NCBI GenBank assembly: GCA_946887065.1
Contig: CAMPKL010000152.1
Location: forward strand, 1 to 7,629
Length of the DNA: 7,629 bases
Source of the DNA: an uncultured Bryobacterales bacterium
GTDB taxonomy: Bacteria; Acidobacteriota; Terriglobia; Bryobacterales; UBA6623
Direction: 5' to 3'
Position numbers and translations under genes: made by a program. Under the pieces are notes generated by a model that saw only the letters and a list, made by a program, of their open reading frames with translations, ran no database searches and was not told the origin of the DNA. Shown piece after piece: positions 1 through 6,155 of this stretch. Position 1 is the first letter of the stretch. Each line of letters opens with the position of its first letter.

Positions 1-2079
1 GAATATGAGTCGGCGACCGTCCGTAGACACGTCCATCCAGGCATAGAGCAGTTTTGGGGTTCGATAAACTTCTGTTGTGGTTCCCGTCCCGAAATCGCGG
101 TAGACGATGACGGTTTCTTCGTCCCGAGACCGCGGAGCGACAAAATAGATGCCTTCGTTGGTTACCGCGATCGGTCCCGCTCGTTCCTGTAGGATCATTT
201 CCTCGGCGCCTCCACCGACTGGCTTCCTCCAAGTCTGACCTGACCGCCCAAAGTAGACCCATTGGCCGTCAGGCGGGAGCATGGCCCCGCGTACATCTTC
301 CGCGACCAACTCCACGTCGTCGCCGTCTACCGCGGCGCGATAGAGCCGGCGTGGAGTCGACCGAAGATTCGTGTAGTAGAGCCACTTACCATCGGGAGAC
401 CAAGCCGGCTGAACATTGCCGCCGTCGGGAGTCAATCGCCTGACCGCGCCTCCTCCATCGGCGCGGCTGATTAAGATTTCCCAATCCAGGTAATGCCTGG
501 AGGTTTCGATGGGGACTTGGGGCGGCGCGTAACCGTCATAGGCGATGAACTGCCCGTCGGGCGACCACGTTGGCGACCCAACTCCGTCCTCCCCCGAATG
601 GGTCACTTGCACCGGATTGCCGCCGTCCTGATCAGAGATCCAAATCTCGTCGTTACCGGAACGCGAGGACACGAACACGATCTTGGAGCCGTCGGGCGAG
701 AACTCCGGGTTGAGGTCGGCGTAGGTGGATGCGATAACTCGATCAACCCGGCCAGCTTGCGTCGGCTCCGGCAGATCCACTGTCCAGATGTTGTGATCGT
801 TCATGCGGCGGACGAACGCTAGCCTGCCGGTCGGCGAAATGGTCTGCTGCGCGACTTGTTCGCCGAGTTCCAAGATACGGCGGGGCGCTGAACCGTCCAG
901 TGAAATCAGCCGAACGACGCTGAGACTCTCGTCGTCAGGGACACCGGTAACGAGGAGGTTCTTGTCGTCGGGAGTCCACGCCGGCCGGCCCAACGCCATA
1001 GTGAAGTCGGTCAGCTTAGTCGCTTGGCCCCGGGGCTCCACACTGCCCGTCAGCGGGAGTGACAGGAGATCACGGCCGACAAGCGCCAGCATGTCGCCCA
1101 AGGGAGAGATCGCCGCAGTCCGGCCCTGAATGCCCTCACCAATACTGCGCTTCACCCCGGTCTCGACGGATATCAGGATGGGCTCGAACTCATCGGTTTG
1201 GGAGAGGTGATCGACCGTTAGTATCGACCTCCCATCGGACGTCCAGGAGACCGTGGGATAGAGCATCAGAGCCATGCCGATCCTTACTCCGGCGCCCAGT
1301 GGGCCGCTGGCTACTTCGCCGACGAACCGTCCCGAGCCGCCGATGGCCGGTATGACGTAGATCCCCAATCGTCCCGGGCTGGACTCTCGAGCGAAGGCGA
1401 TGCTGAGACCATCGGGCGACCAGGCGGGGCTGTATTCGTTCTCTGGCGTATCTGTCAATTGCCGCCGGGACGACGATCCGATCAAACCGCTGTAGAGATC
1501 GAAACCGCTCTGATCAAGACCGTCCCATGCGTAGACAATCTGGTTTCCGTCGGGAGAAAAGCTCGGCGAGACTTCGTAGCCAATGTCCGTCGTGAAGGGC
1601 CTCGGCGCCGAGAAGTTCAGGCCGCTGGAATCGTTCTCATCTCCCGCAGACCACAAGACCAGAGCCGCGACGGCGAGAGCGCCAGCGGCGAGCAGAACCC
1701 ACCTAAGGGACCTGGTTGGCGATTGGGGCGGGTCGTTGTCGGCGGTGTGCGGCGCAGCGCCCAGCCCAACAAACCGATACCCCCTCTTGGGGACCGTCTC
1801 GATGAACCGCGGCCGGGTCGCTGAATCTCCTAGCGCCTGGCGGACCTTGTTTATCGCCGTCGCCAGAGAGCGGTCGAAATCGACGAAGGTGTCGTCCTTC
1901 CAGATGCGCTCCTGCAGCTCTTCCTTGGTAACGATTTCGCCGGGTTTCTCCAGCAGCGCCGCCAAGACCTGAAACGGCTGCTCCTGGATGTGGACCTTTA
2001 CGCCGGCGCGGCGCACCTCGCCCGTCTCAAGATTCACCTCGAAGATGCCGAAACGCACGGGCTGGCGCTCTGAGGGCAC
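1..2079 (-). CDS. Membrane-anchored winged-helix regulator with PD40/TolB-type propeller (3' end cut by window edge)
   Basis: An open frame of 693 codons runs from a GTG at 2079 to base 1 with no stop, so the C-terminus is outside the window. Residues 8-105 form an OmpR/PhoB-type winged helix (Trans_reg_C), with the typical DFDRSLATAINKVRQALGD stretch and a final KRGYRF. Residues 124-143 form one hydrophobic helix preceded by Arg and followed by acidic residues, suggesting a CadC-like topology with DNA-binding domain inside and propeller outside. From residue 165 onward, PD40/WD40-like blade motifs of the SPDG type recur near 173, 219, 278, 367, 459, 504, 559 and 601. The last visible segment, DVSTDGRRLIF, matches a segment 28 residues before the end of the upstream paralogue, so about 25 residues are probably missing. 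No receiver domain or phospho-acceptor Asp module is present. The ligand and target genes are unknown. The fold assignment is strong; the role as a transmembrane transcription regulator is inferred from the architecture. Confidence 0.9.
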   Translation of the reverse strand, partial: MPSERQPVRFGIFEVNLETGEVRRAGVKVHIQEQPFQVLAALLEKPGEIVTKEELQERIWKDDTFVDFDRSLATAINKVRQALGDSATRPRFIETVPKRGYRFVGLGAAPHTADNDPPQSPTRSLRWVLLAAGALAVAALVLWSAGDENDSSGLNFSAPRPFTTDIGYEVSPSFSPDGNQIVYAWDGLDQSGFDLYSGLIGSSSRRQLTDTPENEYSPAWSPDGLSIAFARESSPGRLGIYVIPAIGGSGRFVGEVASGPLGAGVRIGMALMLYPTVSWTSDGRSILTVDHLSQTDEFEPILISVETGVKRSIGEGIQGRTAAISPLGDMLALVGRDLLSLPLTGSVEPRGQATKLTDFTMALGRPAWTPDDKNLLVTGVPDDESLSVVRLISLDGSAPRRILELGEQVAQQTISPTGRLAFVRRMNDHNIWTVDLPEPTQAGRVDRVIASTYADLNPEFSPDGSKIVFVSSRSGNDEIWISDQDGGNPVQVTHSGEDGVGSPTWSPDGQFIAYDGYAPPQVPIETSRHYLDWEILISRADGGGAVRRLTPDGGNVQPAWSPDGKWLYYTNLRSTPRRLYRAAVDGDDVELVAEDVRGAMLPPDGQWVYFGRSGQTWRKPVGGGAEEMILQERAGPIAVTNEGIYFVAPRSRDEETVIVYRDFGTGTTTEVYRTPKLLYAWMDVSTDGRRLIF

Positions 2080-2096
2080 GAGCTATTATCACCTGA
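1765..2096 (-). repeat. Paralogous direct repeat, copy A (winged-helix region plus RBS)
   Basis: This 332-base segment aligns without indels to 4036-4367 at a constant offset of 2271. It covers codons 1-105 and the ribosome binding site. The longest identical run noticed is 31 bases (2033-2063 versus 4304-4334). Only nine amino-acid differences were counted over 105 residues. Identity ends abruptly at 2096, just upstream of the ribosome binding site, and at the end of the winged helix. Confidence 0.85.
2080..2094 (-). promoter_or_regulatory. Ribosome binding site and in-frame stop cluster fixing the GTG start
   Basis: Read on the minus strand, AGGTGA (2094-2089) lies nine bases before the GTG at 2079. 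The codons just before GTG are TGA, TAA, TAG and CTC, so three consecutive in-frame stops exclude any longer product. The same element precedes the paralogue at 4350, which supports GTG as the true start of both genes. Confidence 0.75.
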
Positions 2097-2128
2097 AGGC
2101 GGGCTGGAAAGGCCGCGGTCTTAGAGCT

Positions 2129-2146
2129 AACTACGGCGCCAACTAC
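2129..2146. repeat. Direct repeat AACTAC-n6-AACTAC in the gap between the two regulators
   Basis: The 117-base gap 2080-2196 contains AACTAC at 2129-2134 and again at 2141-2146. They are separated by the palindromic hexamer GGCGCC, giving a 12-base period. Direct repeats near one helical turn suit OmpR/PhoB-type winged helices, so this could be an operator for the downstream gene. It is short and may be chance. No convincing sigma-70 promoter was found in this gap, so the downstream regulator may be read from the upstream gene's promoter. Confidence 0.3.
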
Positions 2147-2196
2147 ATCTGGCACACCGAGGGAGGAAAGGGAACGAAAGGCTTGCTCCCGGCCTT

Positions 2197-4350
2197 TTAC
2201 TTTTGGCGCTCCCGGAACTCTTCATGCCAATTCTGGACAATGCGGATACTAGGAAGCGCGGCGTCATCGGCGGGCGTGGCGGTCAGGAATCTCTGTCCGT
2301 CGGCGGAAACGTCATATTGCGGCCAAGGGTTGTCGCGAAAGCGCAGATCCTGAGAGTCAAACAGCCGTTGCGGCCGTCCAAGCGTCACGTCTTGCCCGAT
2401 AGAGACGGGGACGGCCATCATCGACTGATCGTTTTCTACATAGAACAGTTCCTTACCGTCGTCGCGCCAACGCGGCTGAGTTCCCCCATCGGACGATGCC
2501 TGCCGCCTGCCTGCGCCGTCAGGAAACGAACGCACATAGACCTCGGGCCGCCCGGATTCGTTGGACACATAGGCGATATAGCGACCGTCCGCGGACAGCT
2601 TCGGGACCCTCTCACTTGCCGTGGTGCTCAGAAATACTTGGGGCTTGTATGGTCCGCCGCTTGCCTTTAACTCCGCGTAAAGGATGTCGCCCGCAGTGCC
2701 CGCGTCGCTCGCCCCCTGGAAGACCACATACCGTCCGTCGCGGGACCAGTCGGCGTTGGATGCGGCGTGATCGGACTGCACGAGTAGAGCAGGTTCTCCC
2801 ATCCCGTCCACGGACTTGCGCATTAGGCGATTGGGATGTCCTCTTCCTGTCGCGAGCGTGTAGGTAAACTCATTGCCCTTTGGCGTCCAGTTTGGAAGGT
2901 ACTCGTAGGCGGGGTCAAATGTCAGCCGCGTCGCCGTGGCGCGAGTGAGGTCCTGCATCCAGATGTCGGAAGGCTCGAAAACCGTCGCCAGGACCCACTG
3001 GCGATCGGGGGAGAGAGAGAATTCTCTCAGCCCGGCCTGCGGCTGGCCTACCTTCTCGGTAATCTCACCGGTGCGGCTGCGCCAGGCCAAGGTCCTCAAT
3101 CCCATTTCCATTCCCCGGTCCCAAAAAGCCAACGTACCGTCGCGAGACAGGCTGGCCTGTAGCCCGCGCTCACTGATGGGAAATCCCTCGCCCGTCGTTT
3201 CCAAGGTCGCCAGCGAGAATGGCAGCGCCCAAAGGCCCGGAACCCCATGGTCTGTGGATCCGTGCACCAAGTAGCCCTCTGACGAATAGTCCGCGGCACT
3301 GCCGGGACCCAATTCGCGACGCTCACCGGTCTCAAGATTGAACACCGCCAACCATTGATCTCGACCACCCATACTCGCCAGCGCAGTGTAAACAATTGCC
3401 GGAGGGCCCTCGCCCGAGGGCAAGAACCGCGGGTTAACAGCCCCCGAACGGAGGTCGTCGCTGCGATCCAACAGCAACTCTGGTTGGCCGCCCTCGGGCG
3501 CGACCTGATATAAACGTAAGCCCGAGGAAAACACGATTTGCTTGCCATCGGGACGAAAACTTCCGCCTGTGAAAGAACTTAGCCCGGATCTCGACGGCAG
3601 CTCGCAAACTCTGAGCGGTCCACCGCCGGCGATGGCGATGCGGTTCAAACTTGAATCAGCGAAAAGGGCAAAGCCGATGGAAGAACTGTCCGGCGACCAG
3701 AAGAATCCTCCACTCACACTTTCGGTGCCTGCCAGTTCCCGCGAGCTCTCGTCTTCCAACGATCGGATCCAAAGGCTGGTGCGCCCGCCGACCGCCGCGC
3801 GATAGGCCAGGTGCTTGCCGTCGGGCGAGATGGATGCGCCGTACAAACCCTCTGGCGCGATGGAAAAGCGGCGCACCGACTTCTCAGATATCTCAGCAGA
3901 CGGGCGCATGATGGTGGCTGCCAGCAGTGCAAGCAGAGCCAGTCCCAACGCGAGTGACAGGAGTCTCACGCGCAAGCGGTCCGGCGGCGGCGCTTGCACA
4001 GATGCGGACGGCGCGGCTCCTAGGTCCGTGTTGACCCCAATGAAGCGATAACCGCGCTTGGCGACGGTCTCGACAAACCGGGGGCGGACGGCGGAGTCCC
4101 CGAGGGCCTGGCGAACCTTGTTGATCGCCGTCGCGAGGCTGCGGTCGAAATCAACAAAGGTGTCGTCCTTCCAGATGCGTTCCTGCAGTTCTTCCTTAGT
4201 AACGACCTCGCCGGGCTTCTCCAGCAGCGCCGCTAGGACCTGGAAGGGCTGCTCTTGAAGCTTGACCTTCACCCCGGCGCGGCGCACCTCGCCCGTATCG
4301 AGGTTCACCTCGAAGATGCCGAAACGCACGGGCTCGCGCTCGGAGGGCAC
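2197..4350 (-). CDS. Membrane-anchored winged-helix regulator with PD40/TolB-type propeller (complete, 717 aa)
   Basis: The product has an N-terminal OmpR/PhoB-type winged helix (about residues 8-105, ending KRGYRFIG), a Pro/Ala-rich linker and a hydrophobic helix at about 128-148. A long beta-propeller-like region follows, with blade motifs such as SISPDGKHLAY (173-183), FRPDGKQIVF (265-274), LSPDRQWVL (446-454), WSRDGRYVVF (535-544), LSADGRYIAY (585-594) and VSADGQRFL (681-689). It ends in a QNWHEEF-type tail, which I recall as common in acidobacterial PD40 proteins. Start choice: GTG at 4350 has AGGTGA nine bases upstream and in-frame TGA and TAA just before it; an ATG at 4357-4355 is out of frame. 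The predicted topology is cytoplasmic DNA binding with an external sensor, as in CadC. It lies 117 bases upstream of its co-directional paralogue and diverges from the peptidase gene at 4547. Many WSRDG/LSADG motifs are degenerate. The ligand and regulon are unknown. Confidence 0.92.
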   Translation of the reverse strand: MPSEREPVRFGIFEVNLDTGEVRRAGVKVKLQEQPFQVLAALLEKPGEVVTKEELQERIWKDDTFVDFDRSLATAINKVRQALGDSAVRPRFVETVAKRGYRFIGVNTDLGAAPSASVQAPPPDRLRVRLLSLALGLALLALLAATIMRPSAEISEKSVRRFSIAPEGLYGASISPDGKHLAYRAAVGGRTSLWIRSLEDESSRELAGTESVSGGFFWSPDSSSIGFALFADSSLNRIAIAGGGPLRVCELPSRSGLSSFTGGSFRPDGKQIVFSSGLRLYQVAPEGGQPELLLDRSDDLRSGAVNPRFLPSGEGPPAIVYTALASMGGRDQWLAVFNLETGERRELGPGSAADYSSEGYLVHGSTDHGVPGLWALPFSLATLETTGEGFPISERGLQASLSRDGTLAFWDRGMEMGLRTLAWRSRTGEITEKVGQPQAGLREFSLSPDRQWVLATVFEPSDIWMQDLTRATATRLTFDPAYEYLPNWTPKGNEFTYTLATGRGHPNRLMRKSVDGMGEPALLVQSDHAASNADWSRDGRYVVFQGASDAGTAGDILYAELKASGGPYKPQVFLSTTASERVPKLSADGRYIAYVSNESGRPEVYVRSFPDGAGRRQASSDGGTQPRWRDDGKELFYVENDQSMMAVPVSIGQDVTLGRPQRLFDSQDLRFRDNPWPQYDVSADGQRFLTATPADDAALPSIRIVQNWHEEFRERQK

Positions 4351-4367
4351 GAGCCATTATCACCTGA
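4036..4367 (-). repeat. Paralogous direct repeat, copy B (winged-helix region plus RBS)
   Basis: This is the partner of the copy at 1765-2096. It includes the whole DNA-binding domain coding region and extends upstream just past the ribosome binding site, where similarity stops. Beyond codon 105 the linkers, membrane helices and propellers are only distantly related. The pattern suggests either gene conversion of the 5' end or strong selection on the DNA-reading domain. Confidence 0.85.
4351..4365 (-). promoter_or_regulatory. Ribosome binding site and in-frame stops fixing the GTG start
   Basis: On the minus strand AGGTGA (4365-4360) precedes the GTG at 4350 by nine bases. The in-frame upstream codons are TGA, TAA, TGG and CTC, so a longer product is excluded. 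One base differs from the paralogue, turning its TAG into TGG here. Confidence 0.75.
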
Positions 4368-4399
4368 GCGGGGATTTTGACCAAATCCCCTCCGTGACG

Positions 4400-4460
4400 C
4401 TGTTAACCGTTCAATTGAGATTCTGTTGATCTCACTGATTACAAAACCGTTAACTGTTGA
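4400..4460. promoter_or_regulatory. Operator-like array: five direct CYGTTVA heptamers
   Basis: Plus-strand copies begin at 4400 (CTGTTAA), 4407 (CCGTTCA), 4423 (CTGTTGA), 4447 (CCGTTAA) and 4454 (CTGTTGA). The first two abut or overlap by a base and the last two are tandem, making two related blocks, CTGTTAACCGTTCA and CCGTTAACTGTTGA, 47 bases apart. A TGAGAT/ATCTCA inverted repeat (4416-4434) overlaps the single middle copy. The array sits between divergent genes, one of which encodes a winged-helix regulator of a class that binds direct repeats. Function as its operator is inference. Confidence 0.5.
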
Positions 4461-4467
4461 TCCTCAA
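4438..4467 (-). promoter_or_regulatory. Candidate sigma-70-type promoter for the upstream regulator gene
   Basis: Read on the minus strand, TTGAGG (4467-4462) and TGTAAT (4443-4438) are separated by 18 bases. They match four and five of six consensus positions. A start of transcription would fall near 4431, leaving a leader of about 80 bases before the GTG at 4350. The spacer contains the two tandem CYGTTVA copies at 4447-4460, an arrangement expected for repression. By-eye call only. Confidence 0.4.
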
Positions 4468-4469
4468 TC

Positions 4470-4491
4470 GACTGACGCTTGAGCGCCAGTC
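4470..4491. promoter_or_regulatory. 22-base imperfect palindrome upstream of the peptidase gene
   Basis: The left arm is GACTG-A-CGCT (4470-4479), the centre TG, and the right arm AGCG-C-CAGTC (4482-4491). All positions pair except one A/C. It could be a protein-binding dyad or, if transcribed on the plus strand, a small hairpin in the leader of the peptidase mRNA 55 bases before its ATG. No T-tract follows, so a terminator is unlikely. Confidence 0.45.
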
Positions 4492-4534
4492 CATGGCCCA
4501 TCCGTCTTAACAGGCTCAGTCTGGCTTCACCACC

Positions 4535-4541
4535 GAGGTGA
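4535..4541 (+). promoter_or_regulatory. Ribosome binding site deciding the peptidase start
   Basis: GAGGTGA at 4535-4541 ends five bases before ATG 4547. An in-frame GTG at 4538 lies inside this motif and would have no binding site of its own, so the ATG is preferred. Confidence 0.7.
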
Positions 4542-4546
4542 AAGCC

Positions 4547-5179
4547 ATGAAACGCAGCCTGTTAGCCCTGTTCGCAATGACCCTGACCCACCCTTTTTTC
4601 TCGCCCCTCGCAGCACAGGGGCCCATTACGATTCGGGTTTACAACTTCGCCGAGATTCCGGCCGGCGAAATCGCCCGAGCCCAGCAAGAGGCCGATGAAA
4701 TCTACGCCCGCGCCAACGTCCGCCTCGCATGGCTCGACTGCACGTACGCCGACGGCAAACCCGCCGACTCGACCTGTAACGCGATCAGCGGACCGTCCGT
4801 GTTGAACTTGCGACTGCTGCCGGCTCAGATGGAGCCCAAGCAGGGTCTCCCGGAGGGCATCTTCGGCTTCAGCATGATGTCCACGACCGGCGGATTTTCC
4901 TCGACGACTAACGTCTACGTCGACCGCGTCAGCACGATCGCCGACGGCCGCAAGTACCGCCAGCCCGTGGTGCTCGGCGCGATCGTCGCGCACGAGCTGG
5001 GACATCTCCTGCTCGGAATCGGCAGCCACTCCAAAGCTGGCCTCATGTCCCTGCCCTGGGGACCCAAGGCCTTGACTGCTGCCGACCAGGGCACGCTCAG
5101 CTTCAGCAAGAAGGAAACAAGTCAGCTGGAGAAGGCCGTTGAAAAGAGGACTGGAACGGCCACTCGGGCAAGCCTCTAG
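4547..5179 (+). CDS. Secreted HELGH zinc-metallopeptidase-like protein
   Basis: The product is 210 residues from ATG 4547. The N-terminus MKRSLLALFAMTLTHPFFSP followed by LAAQ is a signal peptide, probably cleaved near residue 23 or 24, so the protein is exported. Residues 149-153 are HELGH, the zinc-binding HExxH motif, where H149 and H153 would bind zinc and E150 would be the catalytic base. The full stretch reads HELGHLLLGIGSHSKAGLM. A third His (H161) lies eight residues after H153 and a Met (M167) follows, resembling a stretched metzincin signature rather than the canonical HExxHxxGxxH. Two Cys (C65, C77) could form a disulfide outside the cell. I recall similar HELGHLLLG...HS..G.M proteins as acidobacterial hypotheticals of unknown function. 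The gene diverges from the regulator at 4350 and is followed after 39 bases by the isomerase-like gene. Substrate unknown; metallopeptidase activity is inferred from the motif alone. Confidence 0.82.
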   Translation: MKRSLLALFAMTLTHPFFSPLAAQGPITIRVYNFAEIPAGEIARAQQEADEIYARANVRLAWLDCTYADGKPADSTCNAISGPSVLNLRLLPAQMEPKQGLPEGIFGFSMMSTTGGFSSTTNVYVDRVSTIADGRKYRQPVVLGAIVAHELGHLLLGIGSHSKAGLMSLPWGPKALTAADQGTLSFSKKETSQLEKAVEKRTGTATRASL

Positions 5180-5206
5180 ATCGCCCCACGCCGACTCGCC
5201 TATCTG

Positions 5207-5212
5207 TACAAT
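5207..5212 (+). promoter_or_regulatory. Candidate -10 element placed for a leaderless transcript
   Basis: TACAAT matches five of six bases of the sigma-70 -10 consensus and ends six bases before the A of ATG 5219. Transcription could therefore start on the start codon itself. No Shine-Dalgarno-like purine run lies upstream of this ATG, in contrast to the other four genes. No clear -35 was found. Confidence 0.3.
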
Positions 5213-5218
5213 GCTGCC

Positions 5219-6082
5219 ATGCACAGACGAGCGCTCCTCGGCACAATTGCAACGGCCGGTTTCTTAGCTGCGCAGTCGCGTCCCGCCGTCCAGCGAAAGG
5301 GCCGCATCAAGCAAGGCCTGTGGACTTCCAACTTTGGCCAAACCGATCTGCCGTTCGAGCAACTGTGCGCGGAAGCCGCGCGTCTCGGCGCCCACGGCTT
5401 CGATATGCGCACGCCGGACCAGTGGCCCGTTCTGAAGCAGCACGGCCTCGTCCCCACGCTAGGCGGTACCGGCGGCGTCAACTTCCAAGACGGCCTCATC
5501 CATCCCGAAGGCCACGACAAGCTCGTCGAATCCGTCAGCGCCTGGATCGATACTCTCGCCGACAACAAAATCCGCACCTTCATCACCGTCGGCGGCCAGC
5601 GCCGCGGCATGAGCGACGAAGAAGCCCTGCACAACGCCGTCGCCGTGCTCAAGCGTCTGCAACCCAAGCTCGAAGCGCGCAATGTCACAATCGCCCTCGA
5701 GAACATGAACAACAAGCGCCTCGACCCCGCCTTCGGACGCGAAGATCAGATCTGCGGGCACTTCTCGTGGGGCATCGAGATGTGCAAGCGCGTCGATTCG
5801 CCGAACGTCAAGATGGTTTGCGATCTGTATCACCTGCAGATCATGGACGGCGACATCGCCCGCAATATCCAGGCCAACATCGACTGGATCGCCCACTTCC
5901 ACACCGCCGGCGTGCCGACGCGCGGCGAGCTCGACGATTCGCAAGAAATCAACTACCGCTACATCGCCCAAGTCATCGTCGACACCGGCTACCAAGGCTA
6001 CGTCTCTCACGAGTTCCGTCCCAGCCCCGGCCGCGATCCGCTCGAATCCATCGCTCAAGCCATGGACATCATGGACGTCTAG
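5219..6082 (+). CDS. Hydroxypyruvate isomerase-like TIM-barrel protein with Tat-like leader
   Basis: The 287-residue product belongs to the AP endonuclease family 2 / xylose-isomerase-like TIM-barrel superfamily and most resembles hydroxypyruvate isomerase (Hyi)-type proteins. Those enzymes interconvert small keto/aldehyde sugars with a divalent metal. Candidate metal ligands fall at the expected strand ends: E161 (ALENMNN), D202 (VCDLYH), H228 (HFHTAG) and E265 (SHEF). Other family-like stretches are LGAHGFDMR (57-65) and DTGYQGYVSHEF (255-266). The N-terminus, MHRRALLGTIATAGFLAAQ, has an Arg pair followed by a hydrophobic stretch like a Tat signal, suggesting export after folding with metal bound. 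Classical Hyi enzymes are cytoplasmic, so an exported form may act on other sugars or sugar acids. The gene starts 39 bases after the peptidase gene and ends 73 bases before the quinoprotein gene. An ATG at 5211 is out of frame. Family is confident; substrate is not known. Confidence 0.85.
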   Translation: MHRRALLGTIATAGFLAAQSRPAVQRKGRIKQGLWTSNFGQTDLPFEQLCAEAARLGAHGFDMRTPDQWPVLKQHGLVPTLGGTGGVNFQDGLIHPEGHDKLVESVSAWIDTLADNKIRTFITVGGQRRGMSDEEALHNAVAVLKRLQPKLEARNVTIALENMNNKRLDPAFGREDQICGHFSWGIEMCKRVDSPNVKMVCDLYHLQIMDGDIARNIQANIDWIAHFHTAGVPTRGELDDSQEINYRYIAQVIVDTGYQGYVSHEFRPSPGRDPLESIAQAMDIMDV

Positions 6083-6143
6083 CGGGTAAAACAGAACCCC
6101 CGCGCATTCCGTTTTGTGATCCTTATCGTGTAATCTCAGACGC

Positions 6144-6148
6144 GGAAG
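6144..6148 (+). promoter_or_regulatory. Ribosome binding site of the quinoprotein gene
   Basis: GGAAG ends seven bases before ATG 6156. The frame upstream is closed by TGA at 6117-6119, and no better start codon lies between. Confidence 0.55.
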
Positions 6149-6155
6149 CTCCGAT

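Noticed and set aside
2177..2197. AAAGGC/GCCTTT hairpin just after the complete regulator gene as a terminator
   Set aside because: The stem is six bases with a nine-base loop and no T-tract follows on the minus strand. The T-rich side faces the plus strand, where no gene ends.
4415..4443. Plus-strand promoter TTGAGA-17-ATTACA for the peptidase gene
   Set aside because: The -10 candidate matches the consensus at only two positions; no convincing plus-strand promoter was found in the divergent region.
4538..4546. GTG start three codons upstream of the peptidase ATG
   Set aside because: The GTG is part of the GAGGTGA ribosome binding site that serves ATG 4547; starting there would leave no binding site.
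4562..5224. 220-codon minus-strand frame opposite the peptidase gene
   Set aside because: It is antisense to a gene with signal peptide, HELGH motif and good ribosome binding site, and has no recognisable features of its own.
6082..6115. GCGGG/CCCGC hairpin with TTTT after the isomerase-like gene as a terminator
   Set aside because: The stem is five bases, the loop is twelve, and the T-run starts eight bases after the stem; too weak to call.
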